The notes beneath the pieces are model-generated. The model made no database searches. It saw only the letters and a list, made by a program, of their open reading frames with translations, and was not told the DNA's origin. Shown one piece after another: positions 17,250-26,623 of a stretch of DNA of 64,000 bases (position 1 is its first letter; each line of letters begins with the position of its first letter). The translations under genes and the position numbers were made by a program. Origin of the DNA: Hyphomicrobiales bacterium (GTDB lineage: Bacteria; Pseudomonadota; Alphaproteobacteria; Rhizobiales; Beijerinckiaceae); NCBI GenBank assembly GCA_025351165.1, contig JANXWK010000001.1:32464-96463 (forward strand). Reading direction: 5' to 3'.

Positions 17250-18218
17250 TTATGCGCTTCCTATTGCTATACCAATGCCAAAAACCAGAAGTCCTCCAAT
17301 TACAATCTGGATAACAGCCTTCATGAAAGGGGTATCCATATATTTGGACCGTATCCATGCTATTGCCCAAAGTTCGAGTATAACAATGATTATAGCTATA
17401 AATGTAGCGATATAGAAGCTGTTTGCCCATGAATCTGGTACAAGGTAAGGGAATGTATGTCCAAGCCCGCCTATGGCAGTCATAATTCCGCATGCAGCGC
17501 CTCGTACCCATGGGCTTCCGCGGCCTGTAATTGTGCCATCGTCTGAAAGGGCTTCAGTCAAGCCCATGCTGATACCTGCGCCCAGCGATGCTGCTAGGCC
17601 AACCAAAAAGGTGTTCCAGTTGCTATGTGTTGCAAAAGCCGCTGCAAAAACAGGCGCCAAGGTTGAAACAGAGCCATCCACCAACCCTGCTAAACCTGGC
17701 TGTACGAGTTGCAACACGAATTTGCGATGCTGTGTGTCGTGTTCTGTTTCGCCGTGTGTTTTAGTTACGTCAGTATTGAGCGATCCAGCTTTCGTGCCAT
17801 GGCTACGCTCAAGACTTGCCAGCTCCATCAGCATTTTTTTAGTTGATGCATCTGTGCTTTGTGCGGCTGCCTTGTCATAGAAATTTGCGGCTTGCAGCTC
17901 CATGCGCTCGGATTCAGCACGCATTTTTTCAACGTTCAAAACCTTAGATAACCAAATTGGGTTGCGCTTATAAAAGCCGCGAACATCCTCCCGCCGAATT
18001 GGTGGCATATGCTCCCCAAATTTCGAGCGGTAAAGATCAAACAGCATAGTGCGATGTTCTCGCTCATCCTCTGCCATTTCGTCGAACATGGCAGCAGAGG
18101 CTGGAAAGTCTGTCCGTATGCTGTCTGCAAATACCTGATAGATTTGGCTGTCTTCTTGTTCATTTGCTATTGCAAGAGCCAAAATTTGACGTTCATCAAG
18201 GTCGGAAAGATTTTTCAT
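17250..18218 (-). CDS. mbfA: MbfA-type iron exporter (ferritin-like domain fused to VIT1/CCC1 transporter)
   Basis: The product has 322 residues. The first 160 form a rubrerythrin/erythrin-type four-helix domain with metal-ligand patterns NEQEDSQIY, EMAEDEREHR and ELASLERSHG. The rest is a VIT1/CCC1 membrane domain beginning LVQPGLAGLVDGSVSTLAP, with MGLTEALSDDG and four or five helices. This fusion is MbfA, shown in Agrobacterium and Bradyrhizobium to export iron and protect against iron and peroxide stress. In those species the gene is repressed by Irr. An inverted repeat close to the Irr box consensus lies just upstream at 18239-18255. Confidence 0.93.
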   Translation of the reverse strand: MKNLSDLDERQILALAIANEQEDSQIYQVFADSIRTDFPASAAMFDEMAEDEREHRTMLFDLYRSKFGEHMPPIRREDVRGFYKRNPIWLSKVLNVEKMRAESERMELQAANFYDKAAAQSTDASTKKMLMELASLERSHGTKAGSLNTDVTKTHGETEHDTQHRKFVLQLVQPGLAGLVDGSVSTLAPVFAAAFATHSNWNTFLVGLAASLGAGISMGLTEALSDDGTITGRGSPWVRGAACGIMTAIGGLGHTFPYLVPDSWANSFYIATFIAIIIVILELWAIAWIRSKYMDTPFMKAVIQIVIGGLLVFGIGIAIGSA

Positions 18219-18238
18219 ACAGCTCGTTTCTGATGTAG

Positions 18239-18255
18239 TTTAGAATAACTCTAAA
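18239..18255 (-). promoter_or_regulatory. Candidate Irr-binding ICE box upstream of mbfA
   Basis: TTTAGAATAACTCTAAA is an inverted repeat (TTTAGA / TCTAAA, 5-base spacer) lying 21 bases before the mbfA start. It differs from the TTTAGAA-N3-TTCTAAA form of the iron control element at one position. Irr regulation of mbfA is established in rhizobial species. The fit of site and gene makes the call fairly strong, but the irr gene itself is not in the window. Confidence 0.65.
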
Positions 18256-18301
18256 GAGTAAGAGGTTGAGTTATCTAATGCAAGGGATTTTTTTTTGTAT
18301 G

Positions 18302-18326
18302 TTGTAAGGCTGGTGTAAGGTTGAGG
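18302..18326 (+). promoter_or_regulatory. Copy 2 of the four-copy TGTAAGG direct-repeat element
   Basis: The element reads TTGTAAGGCTGG followed by TGTAAGGTTGAGG. A run of eight Ts lies a few bases upstream. It ends 34 bases before the ATG of the 614-aa kinase-like gene, so it overlaps or replaces a -35 region. It differs by one base from the copy at 59598 and by two from the one at 63829. Confidence 0.7.
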
Positions 18327-18360
18327 ATTTATAAAAGATTAATTTCGAATTTAAAAAGAA

Positions 18361-20205
18361 ATGAAAATGGCAATTTTTAAGCTAGATAAAGGGTCGGAAA
18401 GCTTTTTTTTAGCTTCAGCTTTACCTATTTTACCCGTATTTCTGCCTTCATTAAATCCCTCGCCATTCAAGGTGTGGAAAGGCGTGTTTAATAAAAATTT
18501 GCCTGACCAATCGGACATAACTGCAACGCCAGTCAGCCTTTGTGAAAATGGCAAGACTGACTGGAAAGTTGAGCTTGTCAATCGAAGTGCACGTGTACAC
18601 ATTCACGTAAAACTGAACAGGCAGTTTTCAGACAAGGATTTTATTGCCGGTTCACAGATTAAAACACTACTTTTAAAAGAGCTTGAGCGTCAAAAACCTC
18701 AGGTTAAAAAGCTGTTCAGGGTGGATGAAACAAGAGTTGTCTATGTTCTAAAATATCTACCAAATGGAGAAATATATTATGCCTATGAGCCAAAAGACAA
18801 AAGCAATAAGCAGCATTGGAAGGCTGCATTGGAAGCAAATCAGCACAATGGGGATGTTACAATCAAAACAGGAACCGGTCTTGCCAAGGGGATAACTAAA
18901 GCAGGTATCAACTTTGTAAAAAGCACAGTCAGTTTTGCGTGGAGCGCAACAGGGCGTTATGCACTCAATGAATGGTTACATGACAAGCAGGGTCAACAGG
19001 AAAATGCAGAGTTTAGAGACGGGATTACAGCTTTTGCTAGGCAAGCCAAGCACAAACCGCTTGAAACAACCAACGCTGTATTTGTGCAGCCAATCAGCAA
19101 GCCTTTGGCTCGTATACCAGGACAAATTGAGCGGCAAGAGTATGAAGCCTCAGGAGAGTCTTTGGGAGAGGCAAGTTTTAATGCCTATGTGAGTGTTAAA
19201 GGTGGTGTAGCTACAGCCAAAACAGTTGACAAACTTGGCAAAGCAATGAGCTGGAGCCAGATGAACAGACTTGAGCGCAAGTCTGTCCTGTTACAAATGC
19301 CAAATGCAAAAGGTCTGTCAACAGAAGCTGTAGATATTCTAACGAGCCGCAAATTTATTATGGCCAACGATATTAAAAAATCATTGAAATCTCCGCCACA
19401 GGGCGCAGGTGAGCGCCAGTTTATTCACTCTGATCCACCTCCTGAAAAGCAGCTTACCCCATTAGAGCAATTTAAGCCGGATGGAGACAAATTGTGGGCA
19501 GAGAATCATAGAGCGCAGCCAAGTAAAAAAAATACGAACAAAATTTTAGCTACAGGCAATGCGACACTGTACGAGCAAGGCCCCACATTTCCCTTGTCTA
19601 AAATTGGAAAATTTAGAGGGCAGGGTTTAAATAAAAAAGTTTATGAAGTTAAAGGGACTAAAGGCGATCCGTATGTAATAGCCTTTGATCGTAAGATTAT
19701 TGATTTTCCAACGGATATCCACGATGAAGTTCAGGCTTTGAACAAAGTCAAACAGCAGGGGTTTCCAACAATTGATCATTCAAGCACAATAATGCTGGAG
19801 GCAGGTAAAGGTTTTATATTCAATGTAAAAGCTTTTTTTAATCCTGTTTTGCGCTCTAAACGTGGCATGTTAATGCAGGCCTTGCCCAAAGGAACAGTCA
19901 ATTCAAACCATTGGAAAAATATGTCTCAGGCTCAATGGGAAAAAACTGTAAATCAAAATACATTAGACAGTCTAAAGCTTGTCAGAGACAGCTATATTAA
20001 AAACAACTCACGAATAGTTGATGCGCAATATGAGCTATTGCCAAGTGGGCATGTCGTCGTTAGCGATCCAGTTTTTGTTGGAAAACCTGTAAACTGGAAA
20101 GAAATAAGGTTTCTAAACATTCATATAAATCAAATAAAAAGAGATCTTGTGCGCATAAACCAGCATGGGCGCAGTCAATCTTTGAAAAGAGTCAGTTTGC
20201 CATAA
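18361..20205 (+). CDS. Large unknown protein with a C-terminal kinase-like domain, possible effector or toxin
   Basis: The product has 614 residues, with no obvious signal peptide. Residues about 180-300 form a Gly/Ala-rich helical stretch (GTGLAKGITKAGINFV ... SLGEASFNAYVSVKGG), like the pre-toxin region of polymorphic toxins. The C-terminal 200 residues look like a divergent protein-kinase fold: glycine-rich FRGQGLNKKVYEVKG near residue 417, a VAIK-like YVIAFDRK near 440, a possible alpha-C glutamate in DEVQALNKVKQQG, and a catalytic/DFG-like segment IVDAQYELLPSGHVVVSDP near 553-571. The classical HRD motif is not obvious. No immunity gene is recognisable beside it. The start overlaps nothing and lies 34 bases after a copy of the shared 25-bp element. 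The kinase-like and toxin-like readings are inference. Confidence 0.7.
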   Translation: MKMAIFKLDKGSESFFLASALPILPVFLPSLNPSPFKVWKGVFNKNLPDQSDITATPVSLCENGKTDWKVELVNRSARVHIHVKLNRQFSDKDFIAGSQIKTLLLKELERQKPQVKKLFRVDETRVVYVLKYLPNGEIYYAYEPKDKSNKQHWKAALEANQHNGDVTIKTGTGLAKGITKAGINFVKSTVSFAWSATGRYALNEWLHDKQGQQENAEFRDGITAFARQAKHKPLETTNAVFVQPISKPLARIPGQIERQEYEASGESLGEASFNAYVSVKGGVATAKTVDKLGKAMSWSQMNRLERKSVLLQMPNAKGLSTEAVDILTSRKFIMANDIKKSLKSPPQGAGERQFIHSDPPPEKQLTPLEQFKPDGDKLWAENHRAQPSKKNTNKILATGNATLYEQGPTFPLSKIGKFRGQGLNKKVYEVKGTKGDPYVIAFDRKIIDFPTDIHDEVQALNKVKQQGFPTIDHSSTIMLEAGKGFIFNVKAFFNPVLRSKRGMLMQALPKGTVNSNHWKNMSQAQWEKTVNQNTLDSLKLVRDSYIKNNSRIVDAQYELLPSGHVVVSDPVFVGKPVNWKEIRFLNIHINQIKRDLVRINQHGRSQSLKRVSLP

Positions 20206-20319
20206 ATCTATATTTTACTATCTGTTGTCCCCTATCCATTATTTCTTTTTTATTATTTCTTGCATCGCTATTGTCTTCTGGCTATAGCGTCAAATCATGA
20301 GTTTCAGTTTAACACTCAA

Positions 20320-20394
20320 GGGCGCGTAGCTCAGCGGTAGAGCACTACATTGACATTGTAGTGGTCACAGGTTCGATCCCTGTCGCGCCCACCA
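20320..20394 (+). tRNA. tRNA-Val (anticodon GAC)
   Basis: The 75-base gene includes an encoded CCA end. The acceptor arm GGGCGCG pairs with CGCGCCC. The anticodon stem CTACA/TGTAG closes the loop TTGACAT, giving anticodon GAC at 20352-20354. The T arm contains GGTTCGATCC. The D arm AGCTCAGCGGTAGAGCA is canonical. Confidence 0.97.
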
Positions 20395-20414
20395 TTCTTC
20401 TTTGAGAGGTTATT

Positions 20415-20888
20415 ATGATGTTTCAAAAGTATCATTTAGCGATGCTAAGTAAATATGCGGGCATTGGCTTTATTGCAGGATCTGTGAATCATGGTGCCTT
20501 TAGCGAACAAAGATCGTATTTAACTGCGGGCGCTGGTATTTTATTTTATTTGGTTGGGGCATTTCTAGATCATAAAAATAATCCAGACGAAACCAAAGAC
20601 TGGCGTGCTCTTTTTGGTTTTGGAGTGATGGCCTCTATTGGATTAGGCTTTTTTACAGGTGGATTGCAGCATTTTATTGACTCACCAGAGCGCAGCGTGT
20701 GGGTTGTGCCTTTAGGCTTTTTAATGAGTGTATTTGCTTTGTATTTTTTAGAAGGATGCAAGAGAATCACGGCTCGTGATGTTGGGATTTACACAGTTAC
20801 AGGTATGTTACTTGTATCTGGCGCTTCTATTGCAGGGTGGCGGTTTTTAAAGCATGGCAGTGCTGAGCACCATACGCATACACACTAG
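20415..20888 (+). CDS. Small integral membrane protein of unknown function
   Basis: The product has 157 residues with about five hydrophobic segments (for example AGAGILFYLVGAFL, GFGVMASIGLGFFTGG and WVVPLGFLMSVFALYFL). It ends in a histidine-rich tail, HGSAEHHTHTH, which could bind metal. The ATG at 20415 follows GAGAGG; a second ATG comes next. It lies 20 bases after the tRNA and 26 bases before rmlC. I recognise no family. Confidence 0.75.
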   Translation: MMFQKYHLAMLSKYAGIGFIAGSVNHGAFSEQRSYLTAGAGILFYLVGAFLDHKNNPDETKDWRALFGFGVMASIGLGFFTGGLQHFIDSPERSVWVVPLGFLMSVFALYFLEGCKRITARDVGIYTVTGMLLVSGASIAGWRFLKHGSAEHHTHTH

Positions 20889-20914
20889 AGAATGCTTTTT
20901 ATTGAAGGAATATT

Positions 20915-21478
20915 ATGTCCATAGTTAAATTAATCAAACCAAAGCGATTTGAAGATGATCGGGGCTGGTTTACAGAAGTTTACAATCAATCCACCTTTAC
21001 TCAAATGGGCGTGAATGTACAGTTCGTACAGGATAATCATTCGTTTTCCAAGCCTGTTGGCACAGTACGAGGTTTGCATTTTCAGCGTCCGCCACGTGGG
21101 CAAGATAAATTAGTACGATGTATTGCTGGGCGCATATTGGATGTGGCAGTGGATTTGCGCAAAGGCTCGCCAACATATGGGCATTATGTGGCAGCTGAGC
21201 TTTCGGCGCAAAACGGTCATCAGCTATTTATCCCAATTGGGTTTGGTCATGGGTTTGCCACCTTGGAACCAAACTGTGAAATTACCTATAAATGTTCTGA
21301 CACTTATGCACCTGAGTGCGATGGTGGCATAAAATGGGATGACGAGAGCATCGCAATTGAGTGGCAACTGCCAATTGGTATTGAACCAACACTCTCTAAC
21401 AAAGACACATTGCTGCCCCTTTTGAAAGATTTTGACAGCCCGTTTGTATATGATGGTGTTCCACTTCACCCTCTTTAA
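20915..21478 (+). CDS. rmlC: dTDP-4-dehydrorhamnose 3,5-epimerase
   Basis: The product has 187 residues, the usual RmlC length. Conserved cupin-fold landmarks are DDRGWFTEVYNQ, FVQDNHSFS, GTVRGLHFQRPPRGQDKLVR, the catalytic-region histidine in LHFQ, and IPIGFGHGFATLE. It performs the third step of dTDP-L-rhamnose synthesis. It opens the cluster rmlC-rmlB-rmlD-rmlA; a 109-base gap before rmlB contains a small TTTTGCA/TGCAAAA inverted repeat. Confidence 0.97.
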   Translation: MSIVKLIKPKRFEDDRGWFTEVYNQSTFTQMGVNVQFVQDNHSFSKPVGTVRGLHFQRPPRGQDKLVRCIAGRILDVAVDLRKGSPTYGHYVAAELSAQNGHQLFIPIGFGHGFATLEPNCEITYKCSDTYAPECDGGIKWDDESIAIEWQLPIGIEPTLSNKDTLLPLLKDFDSPFVYDGVPLHPL

Positions 21479-21587
21479 AGAATATTTCGTTTTAGAGACG
21501 TATTTTCTAAATATTTGTATTTTGCATTTTTTTGTGCAAAAAGTTGCTCGCATTTTATGTGACATACTTTAATTTTCAAGGGTTAAT

Positions 21588-22640
21588 ATGCGTATATTTG
21601 TTACTGGTGGAGCGGGATTTATTGGCTCAGCGCTCGTTCGGCATTTGATTAACAATACAGATTATGATGTGCTAAATTATGATAAGCTCACCTACGCTGG
21701 CACGTTGACATCACTCAAATCAGTTGAAGATAACACCCGATATCAGTTCATGCAGGGTGATATTAATGATGGGGCGAAGCTCAAAGCAGCTTTTACCGCG
21801 TTTCAACCTGATATCATCACGCATTTGGCAGCTGAATCTCATGTAGATCGCTCAATTGATGGGCCGAGTGCTTTTATTGAGACCAATCTTGTTGGCACCT
21901 ACACCATGCTGCAAGCGGCACTCAACTATTGGCGTGAATTGCCACCTGCGCAACAAAATGCGTTTCGTTTTCACCATATCTCCACTGATGAGGTTTTTGG
22001 CTCATTAGGCGAAGAAGGTTTATTCAGCGAAACAACGCCTTATGATCCACGCTCGCCTTACTCAGCTACTAAAGCTGGGGCAGACCATTTGGTAAGTGCA
22101 TGGGGGCATACATACGGCTTGCCTGTACTGATTACAAACTGCTCAAATAATTACGGTCCTTACCATTTTCCTGAAAAGCTCATTCCATTGATGATTGTAA
22201 AGTGCCTTGCAGGGGAGGCTTTGCCTGTTTACGGCAAGGGCGCAAATATTCGGGACTGGCTTTATGTGGATGATCATGTGCGCGCGTTGCAGTGCGTGTT
22301 TGAGACTGGCAAGGTTGGTGAGACCTATGCCATTGGTGGCAATTGTGAGCGTAAAAACCTTGATGTTGTGCAAGTAATTACCAGCATTCTGGATGAATTG
22401 CATCCGTGTGGGAATGGCAAATCCTACAAAGAGCAGATCAGCTTTGTAGCCGATCGGCCGGGTCATGATGCGCGTTACGCTATTGATGCCAGTAAAATTC
22501 GGGATGAGCTTGGCTGGCAGCCAGAAGAAACATTTGAAACAGGCATTGCCAAAACTGTTTTATGGTATTTAGAAAATAAAGACTGGTGGCAGGATATAAT
22601 TAAACGCACGCAAGCTGATAAACGCCGTGGAATAACATGA
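21588..22640 (+). CDS. rmlB: dTDP-glucose 4,6-dehydratase
   Basis: The product has 350 residues. The NAD-binding Rossmann motif [15 protein letters not shown] opens the protein. The catalytic region has [12 protein letters not shown] and the YSATKAG (Y-x3-K) of short-chain dehydrogenases, with [17 protein letters not shown] downstream. It converts dTDP-glucose to the 4-keto-6-deoxy form. Its TGA stop overlaps the rmlD start by four bases. Confidence 0.98.
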   Translation: MRIFVTGGAGFIGSALVRHLINNTDYDVLNYDKLTYAGTLTSLKSVEDNTRYQFMQGDINDGAKLKAAFTAFQPDIITHLAAESHVDRSIDGPSAFIETNLVGTYTMLQAALNYWRELPPAQQNAFRFHHISTDEVFGSLGEEGLFSETTPYDPRSPYSATKAGADHLVSAWGHTYGLPVLITNCSNNYGPYHFPEKLIPLMIVKCLAGEALPVYGKGANIRDWLYVDDHVRALQCVFETGKVGETYAIGGNCERKNLDVVQVITSILDELHPCGNGKSYKEQISFVADRPGHDARYAIDASKIRDELGWQPEETFETGIAKTVLWYLENKDWWQDIIKRTQADKRRGIT

Positions 22641-23521
22641 TGGCTGATGTTTTAGTTACAGGCGGTACTGGGCAGGTTGGCACAAGTTTACAGGCTTTAA
22701 ACTGGCCTGAAGGTGTAAGACTCTATGCGCCTTTGCGCCAAGAGCTGGATTTATCCAATGTGGCCTCAATTGAGGCGATGATGAAATCACGCGAGTGGGC
22801 TTTGGTTATCAATTGCGGAGCTTATACAGCTGTTGATAAAGCAGAAACTGACAGTATAACCGCGTGGCAGGTAAATGCGATTGCGCCTTGTGTTTTGGCG
22901 CAACAAGCTAAAGCGCAGGACATCCCGCTTATTCATGTTTCGACAGATTACGTGTTTGATGGTGCCAAAACAACTGCCTATGAAGTTGACGATGCTGTTG
23001 CGCCGATTGGAGTTTATGGTGCTTCCAAGCTGGGTGGCGAGTTGGCAATACGCACATCTGGCGCGCGCCATGTTATTGTACGTACAGCTTGGGTGATTAG
23101 CCAGTACGGCCATAACTTTGTAAAAACCATGTTGCGACTGGGTGTAGACCGCACGCATTTAAAAGTGGTTGGGGATCAATATGGCTGCCCAACCCATGCA
23201 GGAGATTTAGCGGCAGCTTTGCAAATGATTGCCCTGCGCCATCTTGACTTTGAAGCTGCGCCAACTGGCATGTATCATTTTGCCAATGCTGGCTCTGTAA
23301 GTTGGCATGGTTTGGCTAAGGAAATATTTGATATAGTTGCTACAAATGGTGCATCTGTGCCTGTAGTAGAAGCTATACCAAGTTCTGATTATCCAACACC
23401 TGCAAAACGACCTGAAAACTCACGTTTAGTAACTGACAAGATTACAAAAGATTTTGGAATACACCCACGGGATTGGCAAGGTGCAGTGGCTGATATTGTC
23501 GCTGCTCTGAGGCAAAATTAA
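22637..23521 (+). CDS. rmlD: dTDP-4-dehydrorhamnose reductase
   Basis: The product has 294 residues. The N-terminal [11 protein letters not shown] nucleotide-binding motif, [17 protein letters not shown] (Y-x3-K) and [18 protein letters not shown] all match RmlD. It reduces the keto sugar to dTDP-L-rhamnose. The start ATG overlaps the rmlB stop, and a second ATG follows immediately, so the exact start is uncertain by one codon. Confidence 0.97.
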   Translation: MMADVLVTGGTGQVGTSLQALNWPEGVRLYAPLRQELDLSNVASIEAMMKSREWALVINCGAYTAVDKAETDSITAWQVNAIAPCVLAQQAKAQDIPLIHVSTDYVFDGAKTTAYEVDDAVAPIGVYGASKLGGELAIRTSGARHVIVRTAWVISQYGHNFVKTMLRLGVDRTHLKVVGDQYGCPTHAGDLAAALQMIALRHLDFEAAPTGMYHFANAGSVSWHGLAKEIFDIVATNGASVPVVEAIPSSDYPTPAKRPENSRLVTDKITKDFGIHPRDWQGAVADIVAALRQN

Positions 23522-23540
23522 AATAAAAAGGGGAGGCATT

Positions 23541-24419
23541 ATGAAGGGTATTATTTTAGCTGGCGGGTCTGGCACACGGCTGCATCCAGCGACACTAGCT
23601 GTCAATAAACAGCTTCTGCCTGTTTACGACAAGCCAATGATCTATTACCCTTTATCAGTGCTCATGCTTGCACATATTAAAGATATTCTGATTATTTCTG
23701 CCCCTGAATATATTGACAACTACAAACGTTTATTTGGCGATGGTTCTGATATTGGGATTAATATGTCCTACGCTATCCAACCCAAACCAGAAGGGTTGGC
23801 GCAGGCCTTTACAATTGGACGTGATTTTGTCGGTGATGATCAGGTTGCGTTGATTCTGGGTGACAATATTTTTTATGGCCCAAGTTTTCGTGTGCTGTTA
23901 GAGCGGGCAGCGGAGCGTAAAACAGGGGCAACTGTATTTTCGTACCGCGTTGACCATCCTGAGGCCTATGGTGTTGTGGAGTTTGACAAAAGCTGGAAAG
24001 CAATTGGACTGGAAGAAAAACCGCTCAAGCCAAAATCTAATTTTGCTGTAACAGGCCTGTATTTTTATGATAATCAGGTGCTTGATATGGCAGCTAACCT
24101 GAAGCCATCTGCAAGGGGCGAGTTGGAAATTACTGATCTTAACCGCATCTACCTTGAAAAAGGCCAATTATATGTAGAAGACTTGAAACGTGGTTTTGCC
24201 TGGCTTGATACAGGCACGCATGATAGTTTGATTGAGGCTTCAGAATTCGTACGCGTTGTGCAAAAAAGACAGGGTATTCAGGTGGCTTGTTTGGAAGAAA
24301 TTGCCTATCGTAATCATTTTATCTCAAGGGACAAGTTGATTGAGCACGGCAACACCTATGCCAAGACAAACTATGGCAAGTATCTGCTGCAATTGGCCGA
24401 ACAAGATCTTGACCGATAA
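23541..24419 (+). CDS. rmlA: Glucose-1-phosphate thymidylyltransferase
   Basis: The product has 292 residues, normal for RmlA. Conserved segments are [66 protein letters not shown] and [11 protein letters not shown]. It makes dTDP-glucose, the first step of rhamnose supply, and is usually feedback-inhibited by dTDP-rhamnose. A GGGGAGG ribosome-binding site precedes it, 19 bases after rmlD. Confidence 0.98.
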   Translation: MKGIILAGGSGTRLHPATLAVNKQLLPVYDKPMIYYPLSVLMLAHIKDILIISAPEYIDNYKRLFGDGSDIGINMSYAIQPKPEGLAQAFTIGRDFVGDDQVALILGDNIFYGPSFRVLLERAAERKTGATVFSYRVDHPEAYGVVEFDKSWKAIGLEEKPLKPKSNFAVTGLYFYDNQVLDMAANLKPSARGELEITDLNRIYLEKGQLYVEDLKRGFAWLDTGTHDSLIEASEFVRVVQKRQGIQVACLEEIAYRNHFISRDKLIEHGNTYAKTNYGKYLLQLAEQDLDR

Positions 24420-24466
24420 GCTTAATCTTGTCCATTGGTCTGCTAGTTTGATAGGAAAATAACCTT

Positions 24467-25270
24467 ATGCCGTCTCATACTGTTTTAGATATGAGTATTG
24501 CTTACAAACTCAAGCGACAATGGCAGATTATCTATGCCCTTATGATGCGTGATATCAGAACGCGTTATTTTGGAAATTCATGGGGTTTTTCTATTGCCAT
24601 TTTATGGCCCCTTTCACATATATTTCTGCTCGTCATTATCAACACTACCATGGGAAGGGCAGCTCCATTTGGAGAGAGCATGTCATTATGGTTTGCAACA
24701 GGTGTGCTGCCTTTCATGGTTTTCAATTATTCAGCCAGATTTATCAGTATGGGCCCTGTTCTGAATAAGGAGCTGACCGTCTATCCAGTTGTAAAACTTA
24801 ACGATATTCTTATATCGCGTGCTATAATAGAGATGTTGAATGCAGTAAGTATCATCATTCTTACAATGTTGATTTTAATATGTTTTGGTGTCAATCCTAT
24901 GCCAATCTATCCTGTTGACGCTTTTATAGCTATTGGTGCAAACCTTCTTCTTGGTGTTGGTTTTGGGGTTATCAATGCCATTATCACATGCGCGATTCCT
25001 GGCTGGATTACAGGCTACGCGCTATTCAGCATTGTCATGTGGATTGCCTCGGGTGTTCTGTTTATTCCAGACTCTTTACCAGAGCAGTTTCGCTACTATT
25101 TGTCGTTCAACCCCAGTCTTCATGGTGTCCAATGGATGCGTTCTGCCTTTTATGAAGGCTATGGTACTGTTGTTCTGGATAAGACCTACATGATCCAGTT
25201 TGCAGTGGTGTGTTTGTTGCTAGGGCTGATTATTGAGCGTGTATTCAGGGGAAAATTGCTGGGGAGCTAG
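24467..25270 (+). CDS. kpsM: Polysaccharide ABC exporter permease (KpsM type)
   Basis: The product has 267 residues with about six transmembrane helices. The N-terminal MMRDIRTRYFGNSWGF is the conserved motif of ABC-2 polysaccharide permeases, and the middle carries FNYSARFISMGPVLNKELTVYPVVKL. Late PSLHGVQWMRSAFYEGYG is typical of KpsM/CtrC. It should pair with the ATPase at 28967-29620. It is separated from the ATPase by the two KpsE-type genes on the other strand, ending only 10 bases from the first of them. A downstream ATG (codon 9) is an alternative start. Confidence 0.92.
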   Translation: MPSHTVLDMSIAYKLKRQWQIIYALMMRDIRTRYFGNSWGFSIAILWPLSHIFLLVIINTTMGRAAPFGESMSLWFATGVLPFMVFNYSARFISMGPVLNKELTVYPVVKLNDILISRAIIEMLNAVSIIILTMLILICFGVNPMPIYPVDAFIAIGANLLLGVGFGVINAIITCAIPGWITGYALFSIVMWIASGVLFIPDSLPEQFRYYLSFNPSLHGVQWMRSAFYEGYGTVVLDKTYMIQFAVVCLLLGLIIERVFRGKLLGS

Positions 25271-25280
25271 ATTTTACTGC

Positions 25281-26579
25281 TTAAAACTGATGGTCATCTA
25301 CTGCGGCGGCCAGTAGAGCAAAGATGCCCCATATCGCCAGCAAAGAAATTGCAGTGATAATTGAAAAACTAATGCGCTTGGGAAATGTTGATTCATCTGG
25401 AAGAGCAGGCGGTACAAAAACGCTCACATAAATACCTTGGTTGTCGGCAATCCGTTTTGCGTATTCCAGCCCATCTTGAGAGAGAGAATACAGTTTTTCT
25501 GCAAAAATACGTTTTAGATCAAGCTGCTCGTATTTAGTCAATGATGATGCAATCGAGTTTTTTTCTCCGTTTTGACCAGTGAGTTGAGATTTAAGGGTTT
25601 CAATCTGCTGGTCAAGTGCAACGAGGCGGTTTTTAAGCGATTTTAAAGTTGGAGCGTTTTCAGACATGGCCTTTGTGCTGACAAACAAATCATTCTGAAG
25701 CTGTATTTTTTGTGACAGTAAATCAAGCAGCAGCTTGGATCTTGATTGGGCGGCAGAACCTGGATCAATGTAGCCCTCACTGTTGCGGAAGTTTTTCAGG
25801 TCAACAAGGGCAGTGGATACCATAGCTTCTGAGCGCCGCACCTCGCCGCTTGCCCGCTCCACGGCGTCATTCTTTATACGTGTAGATACGTCATTGGCCA
25901 GTCGTTCACTTGCTTTGATAATTGCATTGGAGAGTTCAAGGGAATCCTGTTGTCTGAAGCTGCGGACACCAACTGTCACAATGCCTGAGGGGCCATCAAT
26001 ATAGGTTGTAACCATCTTGCCCCAGTATTCAAGAAGCTCTTCATCACTGGCATTTGATTTTAGTTTTGCCCAAAAATCTGCCTCTGGTCGCGTGTAAATA
26101 GCACGTATATTGATTTTTTTAGACAAATCCAGGATGATTGAACGACTGTGAATATAGCTTGTGATGATATATGCATCCTGGCTTGCAAGAGCTGGAATGC
26201 TCCCACTTGCCAAGGAAGACAAGGCAGATTTTGTATCACTGCCTGAACTGAAATTTGCTTTTCGTACAGCAAAACGTGTTTCAGCATAGTATTGATCTGA
26301 GGCAAAAAAAGCAAAATATAATGCGGTCAAGGCAGCTGGAACAATTACAAACAGGAACAGTGTAAGCGTATAGCCTGACATACCCGAAGATGTTTCGGGA
26401 TCACTGTTTTTTGGTTTATGATCTGATATTATCTCAATATCTGTTGTATTTTTACTAATAAAGGGAGTAGCCCGAAGCGCACGCATAAGGGGGTTCTGCG
26501 CGGATCTGCGATGGGTTTGGATGTCCAATGCAACATCCTCTTCCTGTATTTTGTCTTTCAGCTTGGCATTGTCGGCCAT
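25281..26579 (-). CDS. Capsule polysaccharide export inner-membrane protein, KpsE type (copy A)
   Basis: The product has 432 residues. A cytoplasmic N-terminus of about 90 residues precedes a first transmembrane helix (LTLFLFVIVPAALTALYF) and the family motif FFASDQYYAETRFAV. A long periplasmic coiled coil follows, then a second helix near the C-terminus preceded by FVPPALPDESTFPKR. KpsE/CtrB proteins link the inner-membrane ABC exporter to the outer-membrane channel. It is a paralogue of the protein at 27677-28960. Its stop lies ten bases from the kpsM stop on the opposite strand. Confidence 0.9.
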   Translation of the reverse strand: MADNAKLKDKIQEEDVALDIQTHRRSAQNPLMRALRATPFISKNTTDIEIISDHKPKNSDPETSSGMSGYTLTLFLFVIVPAALTALYFAFFASDQYYAETRFAVRKANFSSGSDTKSALSSLASGSIPALASQDAYIITSYIHSRSIILDLSKKINIRAIYTRPEADFWAKLKSNASDEELLEYWGKMVTTYIDGPSGIVTVGVRSFRQQDSLELSNAIIKASERLANDVSTRIKNDAVERASGEVRRSEAMVSTALVDLKNFRNSEGYIDPGSAAQSRSKLLLDLLSQKIQLQNDLFVSTKAMSENAPTLKSLKNRLVALDQQIETLKSQLTGQNGEKNSIASSLTKYEQLDLKRIFAEKLYSLSQDGLEYAKRIADNQGIYVSVFVPPALPDESTFPKRISFSIITAISLLAIWGIFALLAAAVDDHQF

Positions 26580-26623
26580 TGAATAAGGTTTCCATTGGTT
26601 TGAACATTCAAACTATAAATTGA

